A stretch of 64,000 nucleotides of DNA from Limimaricola sp027213785 (GCF_050847355.1 NZ_CP193755.1:2356001-2420000); one strand, 5' to 3'; shown: positions 55,109 through 63,873, counted from the stretch's first letter. The notes: a model not told the origin generated them from the sequence alone. Numbers and translations: made by a program.

Positions 55109-55125
55109 CGAAGTAACATACTTCG
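55109..55125 (-). promoter_or_regulatory. Palindrome over a candidate promoter of the nuclease cassette
   Basis: CGAAGTA / TACTTCG with a 3-base spacer. Read on the minus strand, TATGTT inside it could be the -10 box, with GCTTGC about 16 bases upstream as a poor -35. The first base of the following start codon is 23 bases away. A repressor, possibly the wHTH-like product itself, could bind here. Confidence 0.5.
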
Positions 55126-55424
55126 GCAAGGGGAAGGCAAGCGGTCGAATGACTAGGGCGACTACACGTCCGCTATTAGATAGGTGCACCGCAACTGGCC
55201 TCACCAGATGAACGGCTGGTATGGGCCGTGAGCGTTCGCAGCATAGAGGGCAGACTACTGCCGTTCGCCGCGACTTCGAGGCACCTCGAGGGCGCTACCG
55301 GAAGCGGACCTATAGATCGACCTACCAAGGCGTATTTTGGGTTGACGTGACGCGGGCCAATCGGCCAGGCAGAATCCGTAGTTATTTGTGTAGTATTTAT
55401 GGCAGGCAATTTCTGTCCGAATTT
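55126..55424. other. Gap upstream of the nuclease cassette
   Basis: Open frames of 77-81 codons exist on both strands (55176-55409 minus, 55221-55466 plus), but none has a credible start site or recognisable protein, so no gene is called. Confidence 0.4.
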
Positions 55425-56138
55425 TCAGTGGGGGATCAAGTTCGGTGCAATTATAATTCGATTTAAGATTTCCGAAGATGTGGAGGTCAAGCTCCACTGC
55501 CGAACCTGAATCAAGATTGAGGTCGAAGTTAAAAGAGCTGTGATTACATAAAGAATCCCTCGACGTGCATCTGTCACCAATGCAATATGAGCTGGCTCGT
55601 AGAACAAGATCATTGCGACCGCCAGTGCCAAGAATACGACCTGCACACCAAGCAAGTATGTTGTCGTGGTCGTAACGACATCAAATGGCAATCCCTGCTG
55701 AACCTGTCGAACTAACTCCAGTTCAACTCGGGTGATCGCAAAATCATTAAAGAACACAAAAACAACGAGCGATGCCACTGAAGCCAGCAAAAGAATATTG
55801 CTGTGCACAAACGTGTAGACGGTAAAGATGTCTTTAAACTTCGCTTTGCATCTAAAGTTTCGAAGGATGCCAAAGTATATGGCGGATGCCACGAACCAAT
55901 TCACCAGCAGCAGCATCAAGTATAAAGCTGTTTCTTGAGCCTTGATGTCAATGTCAGTTGTAGCGCGGGTAAATTGCCAGATTGAGTAGGAAGCACTTGC
56001 GCACAAGAGAGCATGGGCGATCACCCTAATATTGATGGTGTATGGGTTTTCCATAAATGCATTGTGAGCGAGAGACTGGAGTATAGCGTTAAGCGACCCC
56101 CCAACGGTCTCAATTGCTATGTCCAGAACTTTGGCCAA
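55425..56138 (-). CDS. Multi-pass membrane protein of unknown function
   Basis: 237 residues with about five or six membrane segments (IRVIAHALLCASASYSIW, ALYLMLLLVNWFVASAIYFGIL, FVHSNILLLASVASLVVFVFF, LLGVQVVFLALAVAMILFY, GILYVITALLTSTSILIQV). The layout is compatible with Yip1-like proteins, but no motif confirms it. AT-richer than flanking core DNA. Its start region is close to a non-coding gap and no operon partner is evident. Confidence 0.62.
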   Translation of the reverse strand: MAKVLDIAIETVGGSLNAILQSLAHNAFMENPYTINIRVIAHALLCASASYSIWQFTRATTDIDIKAQETALYLMLLLVNWFVASAIYFGILRNFRCKAKFKDIFTVYTFVHSNILLLASVASLVVFVFFNDFAITRVELELVRQVQQGLPFDVVTTTTTYLLGVQVVFLALAVAMILFYEPAHIALVTDARRGILYVITALLTSTSILIQVRQWSLTSTSSEILNRIIIAPNLIPH

Positions 56139-56540
56139 CGAACCATCACCTGCGATTTAGGATACATCATACTCTACGACGGGATGAAGACCAAAGGTTG
56201 TGTGCAACGTCTCTCCGAACAAAGGTCGATTTGTCCCACCCTGATGGCCCTTCGTCCTCCAAACATGCTGGGAGAAGCACGAGTGGCAGCTATACGAAAG
56301 CTGCGCCGCAGCGCGGAGAAGTTGCGCGAATGGCGGCTCAGGGCCGTTTGCGGCCTTTAGTAGGGAGCAGCGCATTGAGACGAGCGGGGCGGAGTGCCCT
56401 GCCCTGTGGCCCTTAAATGCAGAAAGCCTCCCGAGGGAGGCCTGTTTGGATCTGTGTCAGATTTCAGTGGTTGCGGGAGCAGGATTTGATGAAACACGTA
56501 CGGCCGGAAGACTGCGCGCTTCGGTGTAACCAATAGCCCC
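56139..56540. other. Gap without a gene between the membrane protein and an IS3-type relic
   Basis: No coding sequence with a credible start. A 72-codon minus-strand frame (56375-56157) has the look of recurrent intergenic sequence rather than a protein. The part from about 56400 may already belong to the decayed insertion element. Confidence 0.4.
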
Positions 56541-57181
56541 GCGTTTCTTTTCGACATCAAACTGCCGATCAAGGGTGCTGTCGAGGATGATCGAGGGCTT
56601 GCCGCCATACTTGCCGGGGCGGCGCTAGTAGCCGATCTGTGCCTTGATTTCAGCCAGCTTGGTCAGGCGGGAGACACGGTACAAACAGATGCTCTCAGCC
56701 TTGTTCGACAAGATTATCGTGCAGCTTCCGGTGCCCATAGACCTTGCCGCTTTCAACTAAGGCCTCCCTCAGCATCCCGGTCTGACGGCGATCTTCCGGA
56801 GCCCGCCTGCACAGCAGCGCCTTCAGCTATGCGTAGAAACTACTTGGCTGGATGCGCAGGCGCCGGCACATCGTCCGAGCAAAGAACCGCTCGCGATGCT
56901 TGGTCACGAACGCGTATCTCACTTTGTATCCCAAGTGAAATACGCGGTGACCTTTCCCGAATATCGCGCTCTGAAACCCGTGCCATCTCCGCCTTCACAT
57001 GCCGGATCTCCATGTCCTTCTCCGTCTCGCCCGAAGAGCCCATTGCGAACTTCTTTCAGGCGCAGAGCGAATGCGGGCTGACCCCGAGCTGCTCCGACAC
57101 TTCCCTAAACGAGCAGCCCCGCTCGGTGATTTGCGCAACCGCGAATCGCTTGAGCTCGTCGCTAAAGTTGCTGCTGCTCAT
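56541..57181 (-). pseudogene. Decayed IS3-family transposase (orfA and part of orfB)
   Basis: On the minus strand from ATG 57181: MSSSNFSDELKRFAVAQITE, then GCSFREVSEQLGVSPHSLCA, where the conserved Trp codon is TGA, then KKFAMGSSGETEKDMEIRHV. OrfB-like pieces follow in broken frames: FVTKHRERFFARTMCRRLRI with QPSSFYA and a stop, KVYGHRKLHDN, RLTKLAEIKAQIGY with a stop, RRPGKYGGKPSIILDSTLDR and QFDVEKKRGA. The DDE core is absent. Multiple stops show an old, inactive copy. Confidence 0.8.
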
Positions 57182-57245
57182 CTTGCCTCGCATCAAAATT
57201 GAAGAAGGCGTCTACAAGCTATGGGGCTATTCACTTCTCGCCTTT

Positions 57246-57671
57246 TCAAGAGCCTGCCCGCGCCAGCAGCTCCTTCATCACCGGCACGGCCTTGCCGCGC
57301 AGCTTACCGATCTTAGGCGCCGATCCAGGCTCGCCGACCTTGATCAACCCGACCATGCCCATCGCTTCGTGCGGCTTGCACTTATAGGGATAATAGCCCG
57401 GCGCGTCGAAGGTCACGGTGATTTCCTCATCGCGCTTGCCCTTCCAGCTCTCGAAGCCCTCGGGTAGCATGTCGTCTACGGTCTCGGTGTTGTGCGACTT
57501 TTCGGTGGCGAGGAAAGTGACGCTGTCACCAGGCGCGATCTCCAGATAGGCTGGCTCGAACACCATCATGGCGCCGTCGGCGCCGCGGCTCAACATCCTG
57601 ATCTCGTGGGTCTCGGCTAAGGCGGGGGCGGCCAGGGTTATGGCCGCGGCGAGGGTCGCGGTGAAGCGCAT
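57246..57671 (-). CDS. paz: Pseudoazurin (blue copper protein)
   Basis: 141 residues with signal peptide MRFTATLAAAITLAAPALA. Type 1 copper ligands are visible: His in ATEKSHNTETV, then Cys, His and Met in YYPYKCKPHEAMGMVG. Periplasmic one-electron carrier, best known as donor to nitrite and nitrous oxide reductases and able to accept electrons from dehydrogenases or cytochromes. Here it is 25 bp downstream of the DUF779 gene and belongs to the aldehyde dehydrogenase operon by position, an uncommon setting. Confidence 0.95.
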   Translation of the reverse strand: MRFTATLAAAITLAAPALAETHEIRMLSRGADGAMMVFEPAYLEIAPGDSVTFLATEKSHNTETVDDMLPEGFESWKGKRDEEITVTFDAPGYYPYKCKPHEAMGMVGLIKVGEPGSAPKIGKLRGKAVPVMKELLARAGS

Positions 57672-57696
57672 TGGATCGGTCCTTTCGGGGAAGGGG

Positions 57697-58041
57697 TTAG
57701 AGACAGACCTCGGAGCGGGTCAGGAAGCGCCGCCCCGTGCCGTTGTCGAGCGAGAACATCCCGCCGACGCCGTGGATCGCATCGATGGTCAGGGTGGTGT
57801 GCTTCCAGCGCTCGTACTGGTCGCGGTTCATGTAGAACGGCACGCCGCCGATCTCGCCCATCAGCACGTCCTGCGGGCCGGTGATGTAGTCCGAGGCGGC
57901 GAAGCACATCGGCGCGCTGCCGTCGCAGCAGCCGCCCGACTGGTGGAACAGCAGGTCGGCGCCGTGGCGCACCTTGATCTCCTCGATCAGGTCCAGCGCG
58001 GCCGGGGTGGCGGTGACCATCGGGCGGGGCGTGTCGGCCAT
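57697..58041 (-). CDS. DUF779 protein, aldehyde-dehydrogenase-associated
   Basis: 114 residues with the DUF779 pattern: LDLIEEIKVRHGADLLFHQSGGCCDGSAPMC, EIGGVPFYMNRDQYERWKHT and VDxGxGMFSLDNGTGRRFLTRSEVC-type ending. The CC pair and further Cys suggest metal binding. DUF779 genes almost always follow acetaldehyde dehydrogenase genes, as here, and are presumed to assist the enzyme. Role unknown. Confidence 0.94.
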   Translation of the reverse strand: MADTPRPMVTATPAALDLIEEIKVRHGADLLFHQSGGCCDGSAPMCFAASDYITGPQDVLMGEIGGVPFYMNRDQYERWKHTTLTIDAIHGVGGMFSLDNGTGRRFLTRSEVCL

Positions 58042-58117
58042 GGGCCTGTCTCCAGAAAGGGGATGGGACCCGGACCGGCGCGGGAGTTCGCCGGTCCGGG
58101 CGGGGAGGCGCGGCCTC

Positions 58118-59677
58118 TTAGAAGAAGCCCAGCGCGTTCGGGTCGTAGGACACCAGCAGGTTCTTGGTCTGGCGGTAGTGATCCAGCATCATCTTGTGGT
58201 TCTCGCGCCCGATGCCGGACTGCTTGTAGCCGCCGAAGGCTGCGTGGGCAGGATACTGGTGGTAGCAATTGGTCCAGACCCGGCCGGCCTGGATCGCGCG
58301 GCCCATCCGGAAGGCGCGGGAGCCGTCGCGGGTCCACACACCGGCGCCGAGGCCGTAGAGCGTGTCGTTGGCGATCTCCCGCGCCTCGGCCTCGTCCTTG
58401 AAGGTCGTGACCGACAGCACCGGGCCGAAGATCTCCTCCTGGAAGATCCGCATCTTGTTGTTGCCGCGGAAGACGGTGGGCTGGATGTAGTTGCCGTTCT
58501 CGAGGCCAGAGTCGAGGCTCGCACGGTCGCCGCCGATCAGCGCCTCGGCGCCCTCGTCGCGGCCGAGCTTGAGATAGGAGGTGATCTTCTCCATCTGCTC
58601 GGTCGAGGCCTGCGCGCCGATCATGGTGCTCATGTCAAGCGGGTTGCCCTGGCTCACCTTGCCGACCCGCTCGATCGCGCGGGCGATGAAGTCGTCGTAG
58701 ATCGATTCCTGGATCAGCGCCCGGCTCGGGCAGGTGCAGACCTCGCCCTGGTTGAGCGCGAACATGGTGAAGCCTTCGAGGCACTTGTCGAAATAGGCGT
58801 CATCGGCCTGCATCACGTCCTCGAAGAAGACGTTGGGCGACTTGCCGCCGAGTTCCAGCGTCACCGGGATCAGGTTCTGCGAGGCGTATTGCATGATCAG
58901 CCGGCCGGTCGTGGTCTCCCCGGTGAAAGCGATCTTGGCGATCCGGTTCGACTGCGCCAGCGGCTTGCCGGCCTCGAGGCCGAAGCCTTGCACGATGTTG
59001 AGAACGCCTGCCGGCAGCAGATCGCCGATCAGCTCCATCAGCACCATGATCGAGGCCGGGGTCTGCTCGGCCGGTTTCAGCACGATGCAGTTGCCGGCGG
59101 CCAGCGCCGGGGCGATCTTCCAGGTTGCCATCAAGAGCGGGAAGTTCCACGGGATGATCTGGCCGACCACGCCCAGAGGCTCGTTGAAGTGGTAGGCGAA
59201 GGTCTGGTGGTCGATCTCGGCGATCGAGCCCTCCTCGGCGCGGATCACGCCCGCGAAGTAGCGGAAATGATCGACCGCCAGCGCGATGTCGGCGTTGATC
59301 GATTCGCGGATCGGCTTGCCGTTGTCGATGGTCTCGGCGGCGGCGAGCAGGTTGGTGTTGCGCTCGATCACGTCGGCGATGCGGTTGAGGATGTTCGAGC
59401 GATGCGCCAGCGAGGCCTTGCCCCAGGCGGGGAAAGCTGCGTGGGCGGCATCGAGCGCGGCCTCGACGTCGGAGGCGTCGGAGCGGGCGATCTCGCAGAC
59501 GATCTCGCCGGTGATCGGGGTCGGGTTCTCGAAATAGCGGCCCGCGCGCGGCTCGACAAACTCGCCGCCGATGTAGTTGCCGTAGCGCGCCTTGAACGGG
59601 AACGGCACGCCGAGATGGCTGGTGTCGAGCGCGGCGCTCATCGAACGGCTCTGGCCGTCCTGGGTCTGGATGTTCAT
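58118..59677 (-). CDS. NAD-dependent aldehyde dehydrogenase (ExaC/AcoD type)
   Basis: 519 residues from MNIQTQDGQSRSMSAALDTS, with GGGAGG upstream; the frame to 59788 is not needed. Motifs: IIPWNFPLLMATWKIAPALAAGN, general-base Glu in VTLELGGKSPNVFFED, catalytic Cys in LNQGEVCTCPSR, and IFQEEIFGPVLSV. The closest functional group oxidises acetaldehyde and other short aldehydes formed from alcohols. First gene of the probable ald-DUF779-paz operon, with a palindrome upstream. Confidence 0.94.
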   Translation of the reverse strand: MNIQTQDGQSRSMSAALDTSHLGVPFPFKARYGNYIGGEFVEPRAGRYFENPTPITGEIVCEIARSDASDVEAALDAAHAAFPAWGKASLAHRSNILNRIADVIERNTNLLAAAETIDNGKPIRESINADIALAVDHFRYFAGVIRAEEGSIAEIDHQTFAYHFNEPLGVVGQIIPWNFPLLMATWKIAPALAAGNCIVLKPAEQTPASIMVLMELIGDLLPAGVLNIVQGFGLEAGKPLAQSNRIAKIAFTGETTTGRLIMQYASQNLIPVTLELGGKSPNVFFEDVMQADDAYFDKCLEGFTMFALNQGEVCTCPSRALIQESIYDDFIARAIERVGKVSQGNPLDMSTMIGAQASTEQMEKITSYLKLGRDEGAEALIGGDRASLDSGLENGNYIQPTVFRGNNKMRIFQEEIFGPVLSVTTFKDEAEAREIANDTLYGLGAGVWTRDGSRAFRMGRAIQAGRVWTNCYHQYPAHAAFGGYKQSGIGRENHKMMLDHYRQTKNLLVSYDPNALGFF

Positions 59678-59770
59678 GTCGTCCTCCCTGAGTTGACGCG
59701 GGCCGTCGCGATGTCGCGGTCTGCGCGTCTGGGAAGAGGATGCCGAAACCGGGCGGGGGCGAAAATGCGG

Positions 59771-59790
59771 CCATGGTCGTAAGACCATGG
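59771..59790. promoter_or_regulatory. Palindrome upstream of the aldehyde dehydrogenase operon
   Basis: CCATGGTC-GTAA-GACCATGG, perfect 8-bp arms with a 4-bp spacer, about 94-113 bp upstream of the start codon. This is the distance at which an activator would bind. It is the only clear dyad in the 120-bp gap. Confidence 0.6.
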
Positions 59791-59797
59791 TCGCGGG

Positions 59798-61993
59798 TCA
59801 AGAGCCGAGGCCCAGCACCGCCCGCAGCGCCTCGGCGCCGACCGGCTTGGGCAGGATCGTCACCCCCGCCCGCCGTGCGGCCTCGCGCAGCTCGGGCGAG
59901 CGGTCGGCGGTGACCAGACGGGTCGGGCGCCCCGGCAGCAGGCCGCGGAGCGCGGCGATGGTGTCGAGGCCGGTCATGCCGTCCCCGAGCTGCTGGTCGA
60001 CCAGCAGCAGGTCCGGCTCGGCCCCGGTCTCGCCGATCAGCTCGATCGCCGCCTCGCCGCTCTCGACATCGAGCACGGTCACGCCCCAGCGCTCGAGCAG
60101 ATGGCACATGGCGCGGCGCAGCTCGGCGTCGTTCTCGACCAGCAGCACGACCCGGTCGCAGCCATCCTCGTGCGCGACGGCGGCAGGCCCGTCCGAGGCG
60201 GCCTCGGCCACCGCCTGGGTCACCGGCACCGTGACGCTGAACCGGGTGAAGCGGCCCGGCTCCGAGATCACGTCGAGCGGGTGGCCGAGGATCGCGCAGG
60301 CGCGCTCGACGATGGCGAGGCCCAGCCCCATCCCCTCCGAGGCCGATGCGCGGGCGTTGAGCCGCGCGAATTCGCGGAAGATGGTCTGGAAATCCTCCTC
60401 CGGGATGCCGGGGCCGGTGTCCCAGACCTCGATCGCCGCCGCGCCGCCGCGCCGCCGCGCGCCGACCAGAACCCGTCCGGTCTCGGTATAGCGGACCGCG
60501 TTGCCGATCAGGTTCTGCAGCACCCGCTTGAGATAGGTCCGGTCGCTGGTGACGCTGAGGGCGCAGGGCAGAATGCGCAGCTCGATCCCCTTGGCCGCGG
60601 CCTGTAGCGCGAACTGGTCGCGCAGCTGCGCCAGCACCGGGCCGAGCGCCACCGGACCCACATCCATTGAGGCGTGGCCCAGCTCGAGCTTGGAGATGTC
60701 GAGCAGCGCGTGCAGGATCGCCTCGACGCTGTGCAGCGCGTCATGCGCCTTGCCCAGCACTTCGCGGTTGGCGGGGTCGTCCTGGCGCAGCGCCGACAAG
60801 AACAGGTTGGCCGCCGAAAGCGGCTGCAGCAAGTCGTGGCTGGTTGCGGCGACGAAGCGCGAGCGGCTGGCATTGGCTCTCTCGGCCCGCTCCAGCGCGT
60901 CCTCAAGCTCGAGCGTCCGGCCCCGCACACGTTCCTCCAGCGCCTCGTTGGTGCGGGCGAGGTCGTGGATCGCGCGCCGCTCGGCGGTGATGTCGGTGAA
61001 GGAGAACACGAAGCCGCCATCCGGCATCTGCTGGGCCGAGGCGTCGATAAAGCGCCGGTCCTCGCTGCGCATGGTGAAGCGCAGCGGCTGGCGCGCCATC
61101 GGGGTCTCGACCCAGGCGGCGAGGCGGTCGCGGGACATCTCGCCGTCAAAGCCGAAATTCTGCTCGATCATTCGCCACAGCGCCGGGAACTGCAGCCCGC
61201 GCTTGAGCCGCGGCGTCGGAACGCCCATCAGCTGGGTCAGGCCGTCGTTCCACCCTGCGAGCCGGATCCGGCCGTCGAAGATGCAGATTCCCTGCTTGAT
61301 GTGGTCGAGCGTGGCGCGCGCCATCCGCGATTGGTCGTCGAGCATCCGCTCGCGCGCCTGGCGCTCGGCGCGGATCATGTCGGTGACGTCGGTCTGCAGG
61401 ATCACAGTGCCGCCGCCCGGGGTGCGGTGCTGGCTGATCTGCACCCAATGATCCCCGGCGAGCGAGACGTTGAAGATCGCGTGGCGGTCGTCATGCCGCG
61501 CCAGCCGCCGCGCGCGCCAGATCTCGGGCGTCTCGCCCGGTGGCAGCGACAGCGCCCGCGAACCGGCGACGCTGTCGATGTAATCCACGAAGCGCAGCCC
61601 CGGCACCAGCTGATCGCGCAGATCGTCCATGTGCATCCCGAAGCGCGAGTTGCACATCACCATGACCCCGTCGGGGTCGAACATGGCGAAGCCCTCCTGC
61701 ACCGTCTCGATCGCGGTGGACAAGTCGCGCCGCGCGGCCTCGGTGTCGCGCATCGCCTGCGCCAGCCGGGCGTTGGAACGGTTGAGCATCCCCAGCGCGT
61801 CCTCGAGCTCGGCGGTGCGGGCCTGGACCTGCTCCTCCAGAAGCGCCGCGCGGCGGAACTGGGCATAGGCCTCGCCCGAGCCGGTGCCGCCGCGCTCGAC
61901 CTGCCGCACCAGCGCGTCGACGATCTCGATCAGCTTCTGGTTCTGCCGTTCGAGACCGTCCTCGGGGTCGAGATAGGCGTGCGGGATGCTCAC
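59798..61993 (-). CDS. PAS hybrid histidine kinase (NahK/ErcS-like)
   Basis: 731 residues, starting at GTG overlapping the FIST gene stop (GTGA). An N-terminal coiled coil (about 10-100) is followed by two PAS-like domains (about 95-205 and 225-340), a HisKA/HATPase_c core with phosphoacceptor His386 (AATSHDLLQPLSAANLF), N box QNLIGNAVRY, DTGPGI and GMGLGLAIV, and a C-terminal receiver with phospho-Asp666 (LLLVDQQLGDG). No membrane helix is present. The HDLLQPL H-box and the FIST partner match NahK/ErcS kinases, which signal from NosP to HptB or to ErbR-type regulators. Confidence 0.92.
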   Translation of the reverse strand: MSIPHAYLDPEDGLERQNQKLIEIVDALVRQVERGGTGSGEAYAQFRRAALLEEQVQARTAELEDALGMLNRSNARLAQAMRDTEAARRDLSTAIETVQEGFAMFDPDGVMVMCNSRFGMHMDDLRDQLVPGLRFVDYIDSVAGSRALSLPPGETPEIWRARRLARHDDRHAIFNVSLAGDHWVQISQHRTPGGGTVILQTDVTDMIRAERQARERMLDDQSRMARATLDHIKQGICIFDGRIRLAGWNDGLTQLMGVPTPRLKRGLQFPALWRMIEQNFGFDGEMSRDRLAAWVETPMARQPLRFTMRSEDRRFIDASAQQMPDGGFVFSFTDITAERRAIHDLARTNEALEERVRGRTLELEDALERAERANASRSRFVAATSHDLLQPLSAANLFLSALRQDDPANREVLGKAHDALHSVEAILHALLDISKLELGHASMDVGPVALGPVLAQLRDQFALQAAAKGIELRILPCALSVTSDRTYLKRVLQNLIGNAVRYTETGRVLVGARRRGGAAAIEVWDTGPGIPEEDFQTIFREFARLNARASASEGMGLGLAIVERACAILGHPLDVISEPGRFTRFSVTVPVTQAVAEAASDGPAAVAHEDGCDRVVLLVENDAELRRAMCHLLERWGVTVLDVESGEAAIELIGETGAEPDLLLVDQQLGDGMTGLDTIAALRGLLPGRPTRLVTADRSPELREAARRAGVTILPKPVGAEALRAVLGLGS

Positions 61994-63156
61994 GGCCGGC
62001 GCAGCGCCACGCCGGTCATGGTCTGATTGACGTGCAGCCCGTTGAGCTGTTCGCCATAGGTCGAGAAGCCGACGATCCCATGCTTGCGCAGCACCGCGCT
62101 CATCCGCCCGCCCATCTGCTTCTCGGTGGCCTCGAGCCGGCGCAGGATGCAGTCGAAGGCCAGGATCGCGTCGGGCGGGCCGTCCTCGCGGGCCATCGCC
62201 TCAAAGGACGCGTCGAGATGCTGCGCGATGTCGCGCGGCTCGGCCAGCGACAGCACCATCCCCTCGTCGATCGCGGCGTAGAACACCAGCTCGCCCGCCT
62301 CGGTGACCCTCTGGATCGCCCGGACGTGGTGGCGCCCGCCGATCCGCACCACCAGGGGGTGCGCCGCGAAGGTGAAGGCCGACAGCTGGCTGCGGTCGAG
62401 CCCCAGCACGCGGGCGTATTCGCGCGCCGCCGGCTCGCCGTTGAGCCGCCGCACCAGCCGCGCCTCGGGGTCGGCCTGGGTGACGATCATCCGCTCCTCG
62501 GTGGGGTCGAAATGGTCGAGGTTGAACACCGCCGCCCGGCAGGCGGTGCGCACGAAGGCGAGCACCGCCGCGCCCCGGTGCCAGGCGCCGTCGATCAGCA
62601 CCCGGGTCTCGCCGAAATCCTCGCCGTCGCCGGCCGAGCCGCCGAACAGCGGCACCCGGCCGATCCCGGCCGAGAGCGCGGCGGCGAGCGCGTCCTCGCG
62701 CCGCGACAGCCCGTCGACCAGCAGCATCGCGAATTCCGAGGTCCAGTTCGGGCGGCGGCCCTCGACCCGGGCGCGGGTCTCGGCCAGCTGGCGCAGCATC
62801 TCGGGCGCGCCGACCCGGTCGAGATCCGGGATCGCCATCACCTCGGCCTCGAACAGCTCGGCCGGCAGGCCGATGCCGACGATCTCGTCCTCGGCATAGC
62901 CCGCGCCGGTGATCTCGCCCGCGGTGGTGCAGCCGATCACCGCTCGCGCGCCGGGCCAGGCGGCGGCAGCGGCGGCCAGCGCCGCCATCGGCGCGCGCGG
63001 CGCGGCGAAAATCAGCACCAGCGCGAAGGGACCGGGCCCCAGCACGCGCATCAGCGCGGCCGCCGGATCGGCCTCGATGGCCGAGACGCTGGCGCTGCGC
63101 AGCACCCGACCCGCCCCGAGCCGCGCCCCCTCCGGCGCGTCTGCGACAGCCTGCAT
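61990..63156 (-). CDS. FIST-domain sensor protein (NosP-like)
   Basis: 388 residues with strong GGGGAGGAG upstream. FIST_N (about 30-215: FALVLIFAAPRAPMAALAAAAAAW, VIGCTTAGEITGAGYAEDEIVGI, LFGGSAGDGEDF) and FIST_C (about 220-370: ARVLGLDRSQLSAFTFAAHPLVVR, ILAFDCILRRLEATEKQ, GFSTYGEQLNGLHVNQTMTGVAL). Proteins of this family with a co-transcribed hybrid kinase are NosP, which bind heme and respond to nitric oxide. It overlaps the kinase gene by 4 bp. A different small ligand is possible. Confidence 0.93.
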   Translation of the reverse strand: MQAVADAPEGARLGAGRVLRSASVSAIEADPAAALMRVLGPGPFALVLIFAAPRAPMAALAAAAAAWPGARAVIGCTTAGEITGAGYAEDEIVGIGLPAELFEAEVMAIPDLDRVGAPEMLRQLAETRARVEGRRPNWTSEFAMLLVDGLSRREDALAAALSAGIGRVPLFGGSAGDGEDFGETRVLIDGAWHRGAAVLAFVRTACRAAVFNLDHFDPTEERMIVTQADPEARLVRRLNGEPAAREYARVLGLDRSQLSAFTFAAHPLVVRIGGRHHVRAIQRVTEAGELVFYAAIDEGMVLSLAEPRDIAQHLDASFEAMAREDGPPDAILAFDCILRRLEATEKQMGGRMSAVLRKHGIVGFSTYGEQLNGLHVNQTMTGVALRRP

Positions 63157-63180
63157 CGCGATCTCCTCCCCGCGCGCAGG

Positions 63181-63873
63181 CTACCGCCCGGCGGGCGGCT
63201 CGGGCAACATGTTTCCGAAGCTGGCCTCCTTGGCCAGCAGCACCGCCTGGGTGCGGGTCTGCACCCCGAGCTTGCGCATGATCGAGGTGACATGCGCCTT
63301 GACCGTGGTCTCGGCGATCGACAGGTCGTAGGCGATCTGCTTGTTCATCGCCCCGCAGCAGATCTTGTGCAGGATCGTCGCCTGCTGCGGGGTGAGCTGC
63401 GCCAGCCGGTCGATCGCCTCCTCGGTGCCGCGTCCCGGCGCGTCGGGAAGGTCCATGCCGTCGGGCAGGTAGAGCCCGCCCGCCGCGATCACCCGGAAGG
63501 CGGTCAGGAACACCTCGCGCTCGCTGTGCTTGGGCACAAATCCGCGCGCGCCAGCGCGCACTGCCGCCGCGACCACCTGTCGGTCGGCCATCGACGAGAC
63601 CACCACGATCGGCGCCGCGCCCGCGACCCGGCGCAGCCGCACCAGCCCATCGAGGCCGGACACGTCGGGCAGGTGCAGATCGAGCATGATCACGTCCCAG
63701 GCCTCGCCCGCCCCCAGCCGGTCGAGCGCCGACTGCAGCCGGTCGGCGGTGTCGATCTGCGCGATGCCCACGAAATTCCTCAGTGTCAGCCCCAGCGCGT
63801 CGCAGAACAGTGGGTGGTCGTCGATCACCAGCGCCCGCCCGAAGGCCCCGTTCTCCTGTTGCGTCCCGGCCAT
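63181..63873 (-). CDS. LuxR-type response regulator (ErbR/AgmR-like)
   Basis: 230 residues. The receiver domain has ALVIDDHPLFCDALGLTL and phospho-Asp65 (IMLDLHLPDVSG), switch residues VVVSSMAD, and Lys in GFVPKHS. The C-terminal helix-turn-helix reads LTPQQATILHKICCGAMNKQIAYDLSIAETTVKAHVTSIMRKLGVQTRTQAVLLA. It lies 24 bp upstream of the FIST gene and is probably the first gene of the regulatory operon. The family includes ErbR/AgmR, which turns on alcohol-oxidation genes in Pseudomonas. Confidence 0.94.
   Translation of the reverse strand: MAGTQQENGAFGRALVIDDHPLFCDALGLTLRNFVGIAQIDTADRLQSALDRLGAGEAWDVIMLDLHLPDVSGLDGLVRLRRVAGAAPIVVVSSMADRQVVAAAVRAGARGFVPKHSEREVFLTAFRVIAAGGLYLPDGMDLPDAPGRGTEEAIDRLAQLTPQQATILHKICCGAMNKQIAYDLSIAETTVKAHVTSIMRKLGVQTRTQAVLLAKEASFGNMLPEPPAGR

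Larger units (their letters stand above)
43344..57240. mobile_element. Accessory island at tRNA-Gln
   Basis: The region begins at the tRNA 3' end with a tyrosine recombinase. It then carries four IS-type elements or remnants, a truncated NERD gene, a GC-rich sulP-uspA pair and low-GC unknown genes, and ends near a decayed IS3-type element beside pseudoazurin. Base composition and codon use differ visibly from both flanks. The right end is approximate because no copy of the tRNA end (attR) was found. Confidence 0.7.

Noticed and set aside
55176..55466. 77- and 81-codon frames on opposite strands
   Set aside because: No start site, no recognisable protein and mutual overlap.
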